Shown: positions 37,793 through 49,689 of the stretch, piece by piece
Numbering within the stretch: the first letter of the stretch is position 1
How the letters are laid out: every line of letters starts with the position of its first letter
Source: Eucalyptus grandis
Taxonomy: Eukaryota > Streptophyta > Magnoliopsida > Myrtales > Myrtaceae
NCBI RefSeq assembly: GCF_016545825.1
Contig: NC_052621.1
Coordinates: 24,702,940 to 24,766,939, forward strand
DNA length: 64,000 bases
Direction: 5' to 3'
Translations under genes and position numbers: made by a program
Notes under the pieces: generated by a model
Told to the model about the DNA's origin: nothing
Database searches by the model: none
What the model saw: only the letters and a program-made list of their open reading frames with translations

Positions 37793-39187
37793 CTAGGACT
37801 GATCTTGAAGGCGTACGTAATCAGCGTAGAAGCGAGGGCGGCTTTCCTCGGCGTGGCCGGTGTAGGCGTAGCCACCGTGGCTGGAGATGTCGAGACCTGC
37901 CAATTCCTCCTCTACCGAGATCCTCAGGATGTTGAGCTTGTGCAGGGCGTAGAAGAGAGGGCCCATGGTTGCGCTGACCCAGCCCACGATCGCCAGGACC
38001 TCGACCACCTGGGCTCCAAGTAAGGCCCATCCCCCGCCCATGAAAAGCCCGTACGGTCGCGACACCCCGCTCTCGCCGGAATCATAGGCTTGGATCACGA
38101 ATTCCTCCTTCGCGAACAGGCCCGTGAATATCAACCCCCACGCGCCGCATCCCCCATGCAGCTGGGTCGCCTCCAGCGGGTCGTCGAATCTCAACTTCAG
38201 CGCCGCGATGTTGAGCCCAATCAGGACCCAAGCAGAGACGAAACCGCAGATGATGGCGGCCCACGGATCGACCACGGAGCAACCGGACGTGATCGCGACG
38301 AACCCGCCGAGCAGGCCATTGCACACGTCCAGCGCATCCCAGTGGCCCACTAGCAGGCGGCGACCAAATAGGGTCACTAGCCCCGCGGTGGACCCTGCCA
38401 GCGTGGTCGTGACCGCCGTGCGGCCTATCGCTGTCCAATTACCTTGGTCCGACGTGGTGGGGTACGAGACGAGGATCTTATCGAAAGAGCCCGGGTTGAA
38501 TCCGAACCAGCCGAACCACAACAGGAACGTCCCGAGCACCACGAGGGTCGCATTATGTCCTCGCATCAGCACAGGCTTGCCGAAGGCGTCGAACCTACCG
38601 GCCCGCGGGCCTTCGATCAATGAGCCCCAGAGACCGGCGATCCCACCAACCAAATGCACCACGCCGCTCCCTGCGAAATCGATAGCCCCCGACCCGAAAA
38701 GCAAGTCGCTCGAGCTCGGGCTGAGCCACCCGCTCGACGACCAGACCCAATGGGCCACGATCGGGTACACGAACCCGGTGAGGAAGAAGGAGAACACGAG
38801 GTAGGCGCTGAATTGGGTCCGCTCGGCGATGGAGCCGCTGGTGATCCCGGCGACCGCGATGGCGAAAGCCCATTGGTACAGGAAGTAGCTGTAGTCGTAG
38901 GTGCTGCTGGGGATGTCCTTGAGGGCGAAGAAGGAGGTGCCGATGAAGGGGTTGGAGCCGGACCCGTCCCCGAAGGCGAAGGCGAAGCCGAAGAGGTAGT
39001 AGGAGATGCTGCCGACCACGGCGTCGACGACGTTGGTGAGCATGATGTTCATGGCGTTCTTGGCCTGGACCGAGCCGGCGCACAGCATGGCGAAGCCGAG
39101 CTGCATTACGAAGACCAGGTAGGCCGAGAAGAGGAGGTAGACGGTGTTGATCGAGTCGGTGACGCTCGCTTCCCACGAGGCCTCCAT
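37793..39187 (-). CDS. AMT1: AMT1-type high-affinity ammonium transporter
   Basis: A single uninterrupted frame of 464 codons with no intron, as usual for plant AMT1 genes. The pore twin histidines are at His178 (SGVVHLVGG) and His344 ([10 protein letters not shown]); conserved stretches include [23 protein letters not shown] and [12 protein letters not shown]. About eleven membrane helices are expected. The amino terminus is short ([19 protein letters not shown]), as in the tomato AMT1;3 type, and lacks the cysteine-containing extension of AMT1;1. The cytosolic tail has [11 protein letters not shown]: where AMT1;1 has the regulatory threonine (DMTRHGG) this protein has Ser435, still phosphorylatable. 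Plasma-membrane ammonium uptake is inferred from the family. The gene is GC-rich, so long antisense frames appear over it; these are not genes. Confidence 0.97.
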   Translation of the reverse strand: MEASWEASVTDSINTVYLLFSAYLVFVMQLGFAMLCAGSVQAKNAMNIMLTNVVDAVVGSISYYLFGFAFAFGDGSGSNPFIGTSFFALKDIPSSTYDYSYFLYQWAFAIAVAGITSGSIAERTQFSAYLVFSFFLTGFVYPIVAHWVWSSSGWLSPSSSDLLFGSGAIDFAGSGVVHLVGGIAGLWGSLIEGPRAGRFDAFGKPVLMRGHNATLVVLGTFLLWFGWFGFNPGSFDKILVSYPTTSDQGNWTAIGRTAVTTTLAGSTAGLVTLFGRRLLVGHWDALDVCNGLLGGFVAITSGCSVVDPWAAIICGFVSAWVLIGLNIAALKLRFDDPLEATQLHGGCGAWGLIFTGLFAKEEFVIQAYDSGESGVSRPYGLFMGGGWALLGAQVVEVLAIVGWVSATMGPLFYALHKLNILRISVEEELAGLDISSHGGYAYTGHAEESRPRFYADYVRLQDQS

Positions 39188-40807
39188 GGCGGAGAGACAG
39201 GGAGAGATGGAGAGAGGTAAGAGGGAGAAAGGGACGACTGGTGCTCGAGAGAGATGAAAGATAAGAGTCCCATCCTTTTGGTATATCTTTGCAAGAGATC
39301 CTTTGGTGTCACGTTGAATGGTTGTTGTGTTACGGCGGCCGATTTAGCATGTGTGGCTGGAGAGGTGTTGGTGTTGACTGCTAGTATAGCCCATGGGGCC
39401 TCCAACGAACTCGGATCGCTCGAACTCGCTCCGGTGCGAACCGCAATCGGACTGAGTTATGGTCCGAGTTGAGTGGAGCCGAGCCTGATACCGCGACATC
39501 ATTGGTTGTCCCGTTTCTTCATCGACCTTAATCACCACGTGGGATACGACACGACGTAATATGCAGTGCAGATGGCGGGTCAACTCTCTTGGGTGCTTTG
39601 ATAAAAGAATCAGCCCAGCCAGATCCCGATTTGTATTTGTTTAAGCAGATTCTATTATGGATTCATTTGCGATTCGCGAGGTGGAGTAAATTGTTTCCCA
39701 CTTGGGGCCGGGTCTTCTATGTAAAAGTCCAAATTTAATTAATAGAAGTCCTAATGAAAAATGACATAAATGATCAATGAATTTTGATTCGACGTGCAAT
39801 GTGATCATTGAATTTTTAATTTGTTTGATATGATCCATAAACTTTAATTTAATATGTAATGTTGTTTATGAATTTTTAAATTGTTTTATGTTGTCTTTGA
39901 ACTTTTGGCTACATATTCAATTTAATCACTACATTATATAAAAGTTGTCCATGAGCTTAAAGTAATTGAAAAACAATATTGAACATTTCCATATAGTTTA
40001 TGAACTAAATTGAACATGTACAAAAAATTCAGGAATTATATTGCATAAATTAAAAATTCATGGATCGTATTGAATATTTAGATAAAGTTCAGGACTAAAA
40101 AGTAAATTAAACCAAAATTCAAGGATTAGCCGTGTCATTGTCCCAAGTACTCAATAATTCACCCAAGTTGGAAAAGAAGCTAGCTTTTCAACATTTTCAA
40201 CGATTAGCTATTTTAATACAACGACTAGAACCCTTTTTCTCCAAATCTTCTTTGCATGACTATCTGACATGGGAGAGCTTGCGTGTGCTCGTCTGCAAGC
40301 TTTATGATGTTTTGACGTTAAGTACAAGCACGTGTTTACTTTTTTGTTTTTTTCCTTAATGCGATCTCAGGATATCTCCCCCAGCTGGATTGGGGTCATT
40401 AACAACCAGCTGAACCACGTGTCTTGGTCACGCATTAATTTTACTTATCGATTTTGTTTTTTTATGGTCACTTTGGCAAATCTTTTATGCTTATACATAT
40501 ATTATTTGTGTTTGAATGGATTATATTTCAATTTCTATGCATATATGTTTATCTGCATTTATATTTTCTTTTGCAACATCTATATATAACAAGATGAAGA
40601 AAAATAAGTTTTATTGAAGAAAAAAATGCCATGATCAATTTTTTTTTTTTTTTTGTAATGAATGTTTTTAAAATAATTATATCGATACACGGGTTCTATT
40701 TTGAAATATCTTTTTTAAAAGTAAGGCTGAACTTTTCTAATAATAAGACTGTCCTCCATCTAATCTAAGTTGTAAAGAGAAAAAGGAAAGATTGGAGAGA
40801 AAAGTTA
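39188..40807. other. AMT1 upstream region and AT-rich spacer
   Basis: 39188-39600 is the likely AMT1 promoter and leader (a CACGTG box is near 39535). 39758-40140 is an imperfect palindrome: the left end AATGACATAAATGATC and the reverse complement of the right end (CAATGACACGGCTAATCC) match loosely and are followed by repeated TGAATTTTNAATTTG words. The same family recurs at 48443-48668. Nothing recognisable lies in 40140-40807. Confidence 0.55.
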
Positions 40808-41377
40808 AGGGCAGGCATGTATGTTTGTGTTTCTTTTTCTTGTTTATGAACAGATTTTTTATGTTTTTGTTCCCGGAATAAAAAAAGAACAGAAACGCGT
40901 TTGTTTGCGTTTTTGTTCAAAATCTATTTTTTTGTTCTGGGAACAAAATTAGAACATAAATAAGAAACAACAAAAAAATTTTTTGTTCCAGAAATACTTT
41001 TGAAGAACAAATTTTCTCTCTCCTTTCTTTTCTTCTTCCTTTTTTTGGCCGGTCGTCGGCCTTGGCCATGGTGGGCGGCCGGCCGTCGAGGGCCGGCAAC
41101 CTCGCCGGACGGTTGCCCCCCGGCAAGGCTCGCCGCCAAAAGAAAAAAAAAAAAAAAAAAAAAGAAAGAAAAAAGGAAAAATAAAATAAAAATATTAAAA
41201 ATTAAAAGAAACAAAAAACGAATACAAATTTACCAAACGTGTTTCTCTTCATTTTTTATTTCCGGAATAAGTTTACCAAACACGTCTTTCGGTAAAAAAT
41301 TGTTCCCTAAAACAGAAATAATTTTTTCTATTTCGTTCTCCGTAACAATTTTTAAACGAAACACAAACAAACGCACC
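40808..41377. mobile_element. TIR element with GC-rich core (TTA target duplication)
   Basis: The left end AAGGGCAGGCATGTATGTTTG and the reverse complement of the right end (GGTGCGTTTGTTTGTGTTTC) are related over the GTTTGTGTTTC part. TTA flanks both sides (40805-40807, 41378-41380). The arms are AT-rich with GTTCCGGAA-like words repeated in both; the core (41040-41140) is GC-rich and contains GGCAAGGCTCGCC, also present in the element at 47105-47943. No coding capacity. Confidence 0.55.
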
Positions 41378-41639
41378 TTAAGTCTTTCCTGAATATAAGT
41401 TATGAAAAAAAGAGTTAATAACATCAAAAATCCCAAACGGGTAATTTCATTTGCTTGAGAGATGAGAATCAAGTCCATCGCCCATCACCAGCTGACTTGA
41501 ATGGTAATTTCAGTAACTTGAGACCAATTAGTAAGCATGTTCGTTGACAAATGAGCAGTACACATGCTGGCAAAAAACAATTAAGGGACGGAGCAAGATG
41601 AAAGTGATTTTACTCGTGGTAGTTACTAGTGAAGACAAA

Positions 41640-42030
41640 GGTTAACTCTTTCTTGAGCTTCTTATTTGATGCTCTTGATGATGTCTCTAATCAACCTTCC
41701 AGTAGAATCGAACGAAGACCCGCCTCCCTGCATGGCGTTGCTTGCGGCCACCCTCATTTCCTTCACCTTCTTCCTTGTTGCAGCGCCACCGCCACCCGTC
41801 AAGGGTCCAACAGCCCTCCCTATCTCCTCCGTTGGCACCAGACGGCCGCCAAAACTGTTACTTCACCATCGTGAAGGCATTCAGCTTCTGCTCCGCCTAC
41901 ATGGGCCACGTCACGATCGGCATTCCATGCCACAAGCTCTCTAAAATGGAGTTTTCAATCAACCACAAAGAGACACGAACCCACCAATGGCCATGTGCCC
42001 CAGCACCTCCACCTGTGGTGGAGAAAGGAT
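41640..42030 (-). pseudogene. UDP-glycosyltransferase carboxyl-terminal relic 1
   Basis: Read on the minus strand the sequence shows, across several frames, the plant PSPG box: PQVEVLGHMAIGGFVS, then CG followed by a stop where Trp is expected, SILESLWHGMPIVTWP, AEQKLNAFTMVK, then EEI...GG..S and the usual carboxyl end. At least three stops and several frameshifts make it non-functional. The PSPG box binds UDP-sugar in family 1 glycosyltransferases (family knowledge). A sister relic with a matching 3' flank is at 56940-57290. Confidence 0.8.
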
Positions 42031-42888
42031 GGGTCAATTATCATATTTTACCTCAATCATGTTATAACTCACGGACACTTGTATCATTGGTTACATGCTA
42101 AATAAGTAAACTAAGAAAACAATCTCGATTTCTAACTACCGATCATTCTTACTTCTTGTGTTAACTATTTAAAAATAAAAAAGATCCAAAAAATATTATG
42201 TTTCATGCCTCAAAATCAAATAATATCTTTATTAGTGTAATTTTACATGTTAGATGAGTGGATGAGATCAACGGGCAGGCATCCTATCACTAGGTGGGTT
42301 CAGGCAAAAAATATAGGCCCAGTAAATGGGCAAGCTTTTGAGAAGAGGGCCTTAAGGCCCAACCCAACGCTCTAATATATTTATTAAATTTTACTAATAA
42401 TTTTCACTTTAACATTTAAAATTCATGAACACTAATAAGATAAAATAAGCTCAAATTTCTAACGTAGGATAGAAAAAAAGTATAGAACTCATAGATAAAG
42501 TAATACAATAAAATAAATCCAAACCCATTTTTTCTTGCTTTATTTTTTTTGCTGATTTTTTTTTGAAAAAAATAAAAAGATGGCCCAATGTTTTTCACTT
42601 GGGGGCTTGCTCAGGCCCTCAAGTTCGAGCCTGGGTAGGACCTCTGAAGGTTCGGGCCCGAGCACGCCTGGCACGATTCTAGGCTCATCCAATGAGCAAG
42701 TCTAATTGGTAGATGATTGAGCCAAAGGCTGGACTGAAAATCCTTGCTCAAGCCCTCTTGTGACTGTAAAATTGTCTGAGTATTTTAAAATGAATCGATC
42801 AAGCCAGCCAATTGCGCGGCCAAGCGTGCAAGAACCGAAAGAGAAATGCTGGCTAAGCCACCCCTCATTTTCCCTTTAGGTTGACATG
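42031..42888. other. AT-rich spacer between UGT relic and hAT element
   Basis: No gene. 42260-42360 and 42600-42720 are short GC-richer patches (GGGCAAGC, GGGCTTGCTCAGGCCC, GGTTCGGGCCCGAGCACG) that look like the two ends of an old inverted-repeat element around an AT-rich centre, but target duplications were not found. Confidence 0.4.
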
Positions 42889-42896
42889 ATTGGGAG

Positions 42897-43891
42897 TAGG
42901 GGTGAGCATGGTTTGGGTTGGTCCGGGCCACCCCCTAACCCTAGGACCAACCCGTACAGTGTCGGTCCTCAATTTTTAGGACCGAGGACCGACCCTATTG
43001 AGTCTGGGACCAAGGACTGGACCGACCCAATGGGTTCGGTCCGGTTCCAGGGTCAACCTAGGACCGATCGATAATTTTTTTCGTCTTATTTTTTATACTT
43101 CCTAAAAAAGTAAACCTACAAATTCAAATTACACATCCATCGACAATATGGCATTGTGCAATTAAACTATAAATACCAATACATATTTAGCAAATCTAAG
43201 ATAACACAATAATAAAAATTTCGTACCTACTAACCGCTCATTAAGATATGGGACAAGATGGAAAGTTCTTGTAATCATCTATCTTTAATATTCATAATCA
43301 CGTAGAGTTCACTCAACCAAAAAATGAGCTTCACACCACTTGACTAGCAAATCACTGTATCCACTGCAGTACTACTCTACTCTTCAAAAACTTTTATCAT
43401 TTGACACAAATTGAAAAACAAAGTGCAACTGAAATTCATTAGTACAATTAAACCATAAAAAGTCAAAATACTTAATATAAACCATGAATATATAACTTCA
43501 CATCTTGTTAATTCACTTGAACTTCTAAACACCTGAAAACAAAACAAACTACATATAATTAATACTCAACAAAAGTTTTAAATTGAAATTACTATTAGTG
43601 CTATTAATATAACATCTCAATATAATATAATATAACAGACATTTTACTTAGGTTTGAATATATAAAAGAATTATAAATAATATAATATAATACAATATAA
43701 TATAATATACGGGGTTGGTCGGGGTTGGACCGACCCAAAACTCTTAGGGCCGGGACCAACCCGTACGGTGTTGGTCCGGGAATTTTAGGACCAGGACCGA
43801 CCTGGGCCCCTTGGGGACTGGACCAGACCCACAGGGTTGGGCCGGTCCGGGGGTCGGTCTAGGGTCGACCCTAGACCGCTGCTCACCCCTA
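42897..43891. mobile_element. Complete non-autonomous hAT-like element
   Basis: A 12-bp perfect terminal inverted repeat TAGGGGTGAGCA opens the element and closes it in reverse complement. It is flanked on both sides by the same 8-bp target duplication ATTGGGAG (42889-42896 and 43892-43899), the length hAT transposases make. The subterminal regions are rich in GGTCCGG, GGACCGA and GACCCA words in both orientations, resembling hAT subterminal motif arrays. The middle is AT-rich with TATAATATAA repeats. No transposase frame is present. Confidence 0.9.
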
Positions 43892-43899
43892 ATTGGGAG

Positions 43900-44574
43900 G
43901 GCCCAACGAACCTATCTAGTCTGTAATCACCTCTAAGGATTACCCGACTAAAAATGTATATTGAATTCAAAGTACTTTTGATGGATCATATTCAATACAT
44001 ATTAAAATATATGTTAATTATTATACTATAAAACATGTATCCCTTTTTGTCAATTGAGATACCGCATAGATGGGGGATGTATATCAAAATTACATAGAAC
44101 ATGACAAGAGAATACGAAAAGTTGACTATCTAAGTCTATAAAACTTAAATATCTCATTGTAAATTAGTGAGAATTGGCTTTCCATACCACGTCACCGATA
44201 TGGCTATTATACAATACTCTCGAAACAATAATATCTAAGCAGCTGACAATAAATAGGTAATGTAGACATATTAGGTAAACAATGCCATTGATGCAGATAA
44301 TTTTGTATTTAGGTTATTCATTCGAGTTTTGACTTGCGACTTGATCAATGAGGGTTTAGATGGATTGGACTTGGTACAAGATTAAGAAGTCCTCACCTAG
44401 AAACACGCATGATTTATAAATTATCAAATTTGCTCCTCCAAATGATCGGGCCCTAGCGAGTGGGCTTGAATGGAGGTGATATATTCCCTTAGGCTTGCCC
44501 AAAATATATTCCAAGCGCAACTACACATTTATGGATTTACCCGTGTTTCACACAAGGCGAGAAATTACTATATA
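43900..44574. other. Spacer, nothing recognised
   Basis: AT-rich sequence with no coding frame, repeat or RNA gene that I can support. Confidence 0.4.
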
Positions 44575-44960
44575 AACATGGAATTCGCTATTTAAATGTA
44601 CTCCTGTCCGGTGGTGTAGCTCGTTTTCGTTGTAATTGTGCTGCTAAAACTAAAATCAGATTTTTGTTGAAATCTTCAAATCATATTGGTCAAGATTGAT
44701 GCTCGATTTGTAGTGTCTTCCAGGAACAAAGTTTTGGGAGGCAACTGTTGCAAAACTAGTGAAAGCCTGAATATTCAATATGACGCACTCTTAGCTATAA
44801 ACCGAACAAAGCTAGTGAAATTTCACTTTCATGCACATCATCGTATGTGAAAGTGTACTCTGTCTGGATGGATACTCAGTTTTTTACTTGGTCAATGGAA
44901 CTGCATATTCCGTCTGCAGTCCGCTGAAACAATGTCTTAAATGCTTGTGGTTCCTTTGTA
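44575..44960 (+). repeat. Relic of an LRR-kinase 3' flank
   Basis: This block is a diverged copy of sequence downstream of the LRR kinase at 49690-53218. Shared landmarks in the same order: TTTAAATGTACT.CTGTCCGG (compare 53519), AAGCTAAAATCAGAT (compare 54450), AAGTTTTGGG.GGCAACTGTTGC (compare 54531), TAGTGAAATTTCACTTTCAT (compare 55467) and CTTGGTCAATGGAACTGCAT (compare 55583). The copy here lacks the TIR elements that split the block at 53620-55422, so it serves as an empty-site reference. Confidence 0.75.
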
Positions 44961-45739
44961 AGGAAGATGAAATTTGCATCTTTAAATCATAGGATAATGC
45001 TAGGCATACTAGTAAGAATAGCTCATAATATTTGTGTACCAAGTGATGCGGCAGACCTTGATTTTTTTTTTTCATTTGGTAGACTCTGATCGAGTATTGG
45101 AATATGATCCCTATTTACATACTCATAGTCTGCCATGTAAATAGGCTGTTCCCTTAAACTATAATAAAATATGAAGAATAGAATTCACATGTATAATCTG
45201 TGTCTACAAATTTTATGGATAAGTGTATTGAATGTTAAAACTTGTTGCCAAAATATTATTGAGTTTTAAAATTTTCAAAAACGTAATCAAGTCCTAAAAT
45301 TGTCACGAAAATGTGATTAAGTGTCAAAACTTTCAAAATGTACAATTAAGTTTTTCCATGAACTTCGTCTAATTTGATGAATGGAAAAATTCTGTCCAAC
45401 TTGACAAATGGAAATTGGTAATAAGTTTTAGGATTTGATTATATTTTTGAAAGTTTTAAGACTTACTAATGCTTTCACAGGTATAAAAAAAAAAAAAAAA
45501 AAGTCTTATGATTCAATTGGTATAGTTTTATTTGATTATATTTTTAGTTTTAAGACTATATATATATGATATATATATATATTTTTTTTTTTAAAATTTT
45601 ATGATTCAATTGTATTTTAATGATAAGTTTTGGAACTTTCAGTTCACTTATCCCAAAATTCTATAAGCATATATATGAATAAGGAACCAGAAGATGGGTT
45701 CATGTCGGATGTTTGACTTTTGCCAACACTCATTCAGCT

Positions 45740-45935
45740 CTATGTTTCTTCCGATGGAATGGAGCCCCATGTGGTCTCAAGGCCGACAAGACTTGGCTGC
45801 AATCATGTCAGCTTAACATTCGAAATTGCTCCTTCCATCGATACCTCAACCTTGCAAAAAACTCCTTCCAGGGCGAAACTGAATTCGCGCGCTTATGTTC
45901 AGACTTGAAAATCTAAGAATTCCTAGAGGCATTAC
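45740..45935 (+). pseudogene. LRR receptor-kinase amino-terminal relic
   Basis: The frame reads WNGAPCGLKADKTWLQ, then RYLNLAKNSFQGE, then a stop. It aligns with the LRR amino cap and first repeats of the kinase at 49690 (WTGVT-stop-GLRHQRVTALNL ... QYLNLANNSLHG) with an internal deletion. At the position where that gene has TGA this relic has TGT (Cys), which shows the ancestral codon. No kinase domain follows. Confidence 0.7.
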
Positions 45936-47104
45936 GAGGAAACTACGCAGCGAAAGCGCCAAACTTCACAAAGTTATGTCTATGCATTTAAATGATGCGT
46001 CTTCATTGAATAAAACTAAGTGAACTAAGCTATACATAGGCTTTGAATAAATCAAAGATCCATAACGTGTACGTAATTTGAAATTGTTAAATAATTGCAT
46101 TTTAGTCCTGCCTCAGAACTCGGTCAATGCATTAAGAGCATCGGAAAGAGTCATGTTTGAGGATTGTCTGCTACAAACTTCATAGATTTTGCACATTTTT
46201 AAAGATTAGAAGGAGCAGATAAGTTGCCATACATCCCGTAATTTGGGGTTATTTGCACTTAATCATGACATAAGTGTATGCCAAGTTCACGCGCAGGCAA
46301 ATAAAAACAATTATCAATGACCATCACCGACCTGGTTATAGCCTACAACAAGGTAGCTTCAACCCCGGCACGAAGGAGACTCTGTTCCTATAATATTAAG
46401 GTATCGATGTCATCGGTCCCAATTGACAGGCAGCGTTTAACTGCTGCTAAGTGTTATGCTTCATCCAATACTTTTTTGAAAATTTCATTTTCTCATTGTC
46501 AACGCGCTGGGGTCTTCACCACTGATTCACAACTACAACAAACCAGTAACTTTCAGCATGACGAATTCTCAATTCTGAACCCAAATAAGCTCATCAAAAC
46601 CTACTTCCGTCCCCATCATTAGGGCGTAAGTTGCTGAGAATGTTGTTAGGTAACAGGTAGCACCTCAGGCCAACATGAAGCAATACATTGTCATACCTTT
46701 GCTGATATTTCAAGCTTACTTGGTCGATGAAAGGTTTCTTATTAGATTTAATCCTTCCCACGTCAAATTGATGGAGCGGTGAGCGAAAATTCTTCTTTTA
46801 TACAAGGAGACAACTACATCATCGTTGCCATAACATTTTGGGGTGCTGTCTGTGAGTGTGATTTCTCCCCGAATACTCCCTAAGATTTCTTTATCAGGAC
46901 ATTTAAGTCAGCCCCCTCTGGTTTGGACTTGGTAACTAGTTGCTTAATATAATCATCCTCTAATCTCCTAGGTGACTAATGCTCTGATGCTCCATACCAA
47001 ATGCAAATAAACTAATGGCCTGCAGTTTTCATGCCTATCAACGGTAGTGGAGGCTTAGAATCCTGGGAGGGAAAAGTACCAAAGTCAACGGCAGTGGAGG
47101 CTTA
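45936..47104. other. Spacer, nothing recognised
   Basis: Moderately AT-rich; the longest frame (46317-46622, 101 codons) has no recognisable family. A duplicated phrase (GGTAGTGGAGGCTTA.. and GGCAGTGGAGGCTTAAGCC) flanks 47043-47106 just before the next TIR element. Confidence 0.35.
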
Positions 47105-47943
47105 AGCCCTGCTTGGTAACCATTCCAATAGTGATTGATTCTGATTCTTTGTTTCCGGAAGTAGTTTGGGAACAAAATTGCGTTTGGGAAAATTTTTGTT
47201 TCTAGAAACAAATTTCTATTTTTTTGTTTTCGGAAGTATATTTGGAACAAAATCAAGAATAAAAAAAAAGGTTGATGCTTGTTTCGGGAACAAATCTAAA
47301 AATCAAAACCAACTTTTCTTCTTCCCTTTTCTCTTCTTCTTCTCTTTTATTCTTCTTCATCGACTGCCATCCCATGGTTGCTGTCCACCACCGTCCGCCA
47401 CCGTTTGCCGCCGCCGCCGATCGCTGGCAACCGGTCCGACGAGCTTGCCGGAGGCAAGCCCAGCCCTGGCAAGGCTCGCCTGGCCATCGGCGAGGCTTGG
47501 CGGGGCTAGGCGAGTCTCACTGGTGGCTAGGCAAGCCTCGCCCATCCCCACCGGTGGCCAGGCAGGCCTCGCCCAGCCCCAGCGAGGCCGGCCTTGCCGA
47601 GGGCCGGCTATGCTCCGGTGAGGTCGTTGGCCCTCGTCTGGCCGGTCGTTGATTCGGTGATCGGCCACAAGAAGAAGAAGAAGAATAGGAGAAAAAGGAA
47701 AAAAAAAAAAAAAAAGGAAAAAATGAAAAAAAGTAAAAAAAATTATTTAAAAATTTAAAGAAATCGATTTGAAATAGAATCAATGAGCACGGTACCAATT
47801 GCAATTCTATTCTAAAATCAGAAATTTTAAATAGTTACCAAACGGCTTAAAATGCTTAGAAATTGTTCTTGAAAACAGAATAAAAAAGAATCATTTCTGA
47901 TCATAATCTGTTCCTGGAAACAGAATTCTTACCAAATGCACCC
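47105..47943. mobile_element. TIR element with GC-rich core (TTA target duplication)
   Basis: The left end AGCCCTGCTTGGTAAC and the reverse complement of the right end (GGGTGCATTTGGTAAG) are related, and TTA flanks both (47102-47104, 47944-47946). The AT-rich arms contain TTTCCGGAA and GGGAACAAA words in both orientations. The core (47345-47650) is very GC-rich, with GGCAAGGCTCGCC and GGCGAGGCTTGGC-type repeats. The long frames over the core on both strands are compositional, not genes. Confidence 0.6.
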
Positions 47944-47969
47944 TTAGAATCTGAGAGGGAAAAATACCC

Positions 47970-48668
47970 AAATGTCCTAAACCAATGGTATTGATATCAA
48001 TTTGGTTCTAAACCTTTCAATTGTACCAATGTAGCTATAAACCTTTTCACATTAATACTAATTCAGTCATAAACATTTTTACATTGATACCAATTCAGTT
48101 CATTTGAATTTTGGCTAGCCAACGCTAATGTGGATGCCGAATAGTTGACAAATGCTGATGTGGCAATTTTTAATTTTTTTGAATTCTTCTATTGATTTTT
48201 TCATTTTTTTTTCTTTTTCATTTCCTTTGCCCTTCTTCTCCGATAGTGGTTGGCAAGCCTTCAGTGGCTCACCAAACACCAGTGAGGGTCGTAGCCCTCG
48301 CCCAATGCTAGAGAGGGCTTTGCATCCTTCACTTGGCCTCACCCAAGGCCGCGAGCAAGGCGGCTTCGTCCAGATGAGGGTGAGGCTCACCCTGGCCTCA
48401 CTGCGGGCAAAGGCAGCCTCTATTCATATAATTGGATTATGGATAATGACATAAATGATCCATGAATTTTAATCCAATATACAATGTGATTTTTGAATTT
48501 TTATTTGTTCAATGTGGTCCTTGAATTTTTTATACTGAACCATATGAAAATGTTTAGTGTTACCATTCCATTAATTTAAGTTCAGGGACTATATTGAATA
48601 GGTTAAAAGTTTAAATGATCACATTATACAATGGGTCAAAGTTCAAAGACTATTTATGTTATTTTTCC
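47970..48668. repeat. Cluster of fold-back and GC-core repeats
   Basis: 47985-48160 is a half copy of the AGTCATAAAC/CAATTCAGT fold-back family (full copy at 31080). 48240-48420 is a GC-rich block with AGTGAGGGTCGTAGCCC-type words. 48443-48668 is a fold-back repeat starting AATGACATAAATGATCC, related to 39758-40140. No coding sequence. Confidence 0.6.
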
Positions 48669-49282
48669 AAGGGATTACTTAATTTCTGTTGTCAGTTTAT
48701 GCTGAAATATAAAATAGAAACTAATAAAAATGGAATGTAATTGATTAAATAATCTTATAGTTTTCCGTGACTAGAATGTTTCTTAGGTTCCCTACCGACA
48801 TAAAAAGATAGTTTACATATTTGCCATTGAATTTTTTTTTTTTTTTTTTTGGGTCAGCCACCATTGCATGCTTGACCTATGAAAGGATGTGTCCGTATTT
48901 TTCTTTTCGGCATTCATGATGAACATAGTAATAATTTTGTAATATCTATTACAATAGTCTAATGATACGTACATATTTTTGTGCATTATTGCCAATTGAT
49001 TTCAGCATATTTGAATATGATAATTTACAAAATGACATAGAAGACATTAAAATTTAGGACTCGAATTTTTATATAAAATGAAACTTCAACTATAAAGATA
49101 TAGTGACAGGCCAAGAACTCCTTGTTGTGTCTCGACAGTTTAGTTAGCAGTTACATGATTTTACCATCGGCAAAATTTATCAATAAGGACAACTTTCATT
49201 CCACATAAAGTTGGTAAAGTTCCTTATGATGCTAGTAACTTATTACTGTACAGTTGGCTTGGTAAGTTTTCATCGGTACGTT

Positions 49283-49670
49283 TCTAGTCATACGACTAAG
49301 TTACTTGCCAAACGGAGTATTAAAAGTGTGCTTATTTCGTTTATAGTGATTGGCTGCTTCAAGAAGTGCTTGCATGGTTGCTTCTTAAGAGTAATCCAAA
49401 TTGGTACACTTTCTACTGTTTTAGATATATAATATATCTGTCAATGTTGTGTATGTTTAGAAAATTCTCAATATCTTCATTTGGTTGTACTTATCTTAAT
49501 TGATATGTTACTTAGATGGTCAAAATATAGCTCATAACACAAAAATATAGAAATTACTCAATTCATTTTTCTGCATTATTTAATCAATTACATTCCTCTT
49601 TCAAACTCAGTCGTATGACTAGTCGTATGCTGTGCTAGAAACAGGCAGCCTCTAGTCATACGACTAAGTT
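49283..49670. repeat. 20-bp direct repeats with inverted copies upstream of the LRR kinase
   Basis: TCTAGTCATACGACTAAGTT occurs exactly at 49284-49303 and again at 49651-49670. Its inner 12-mer AGTCATACGACT also occurs in reverse complement at 49609-49620, followed by a partial inverted copy at 49621-49629. The last copy ends 19 bases before the kinase ATG, so it lies in the leader or proximal promoter. The element is not one I recognise. Confidence 0.8.
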
Positions 49671-49689
49671 TTCTCGTGTAAACCAGAAA

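Noticed and set aside
38124..39220. Long plus-strand frames (188-226 codons) over AMT1
   Set aside because: Antisense shadows of a GC-rich intronless gene, with repetitive Arg/Glu/Gly-rich content and no family resemblance.
47166..47668. Frames of 100-151 codons on both strands at 47.2-47.7 kb
   Set aside because: They lie in the GC-rich core of a TIR element and are Ala/Arg/Pro-rich in several frames at once, a sign of composition and not coding.
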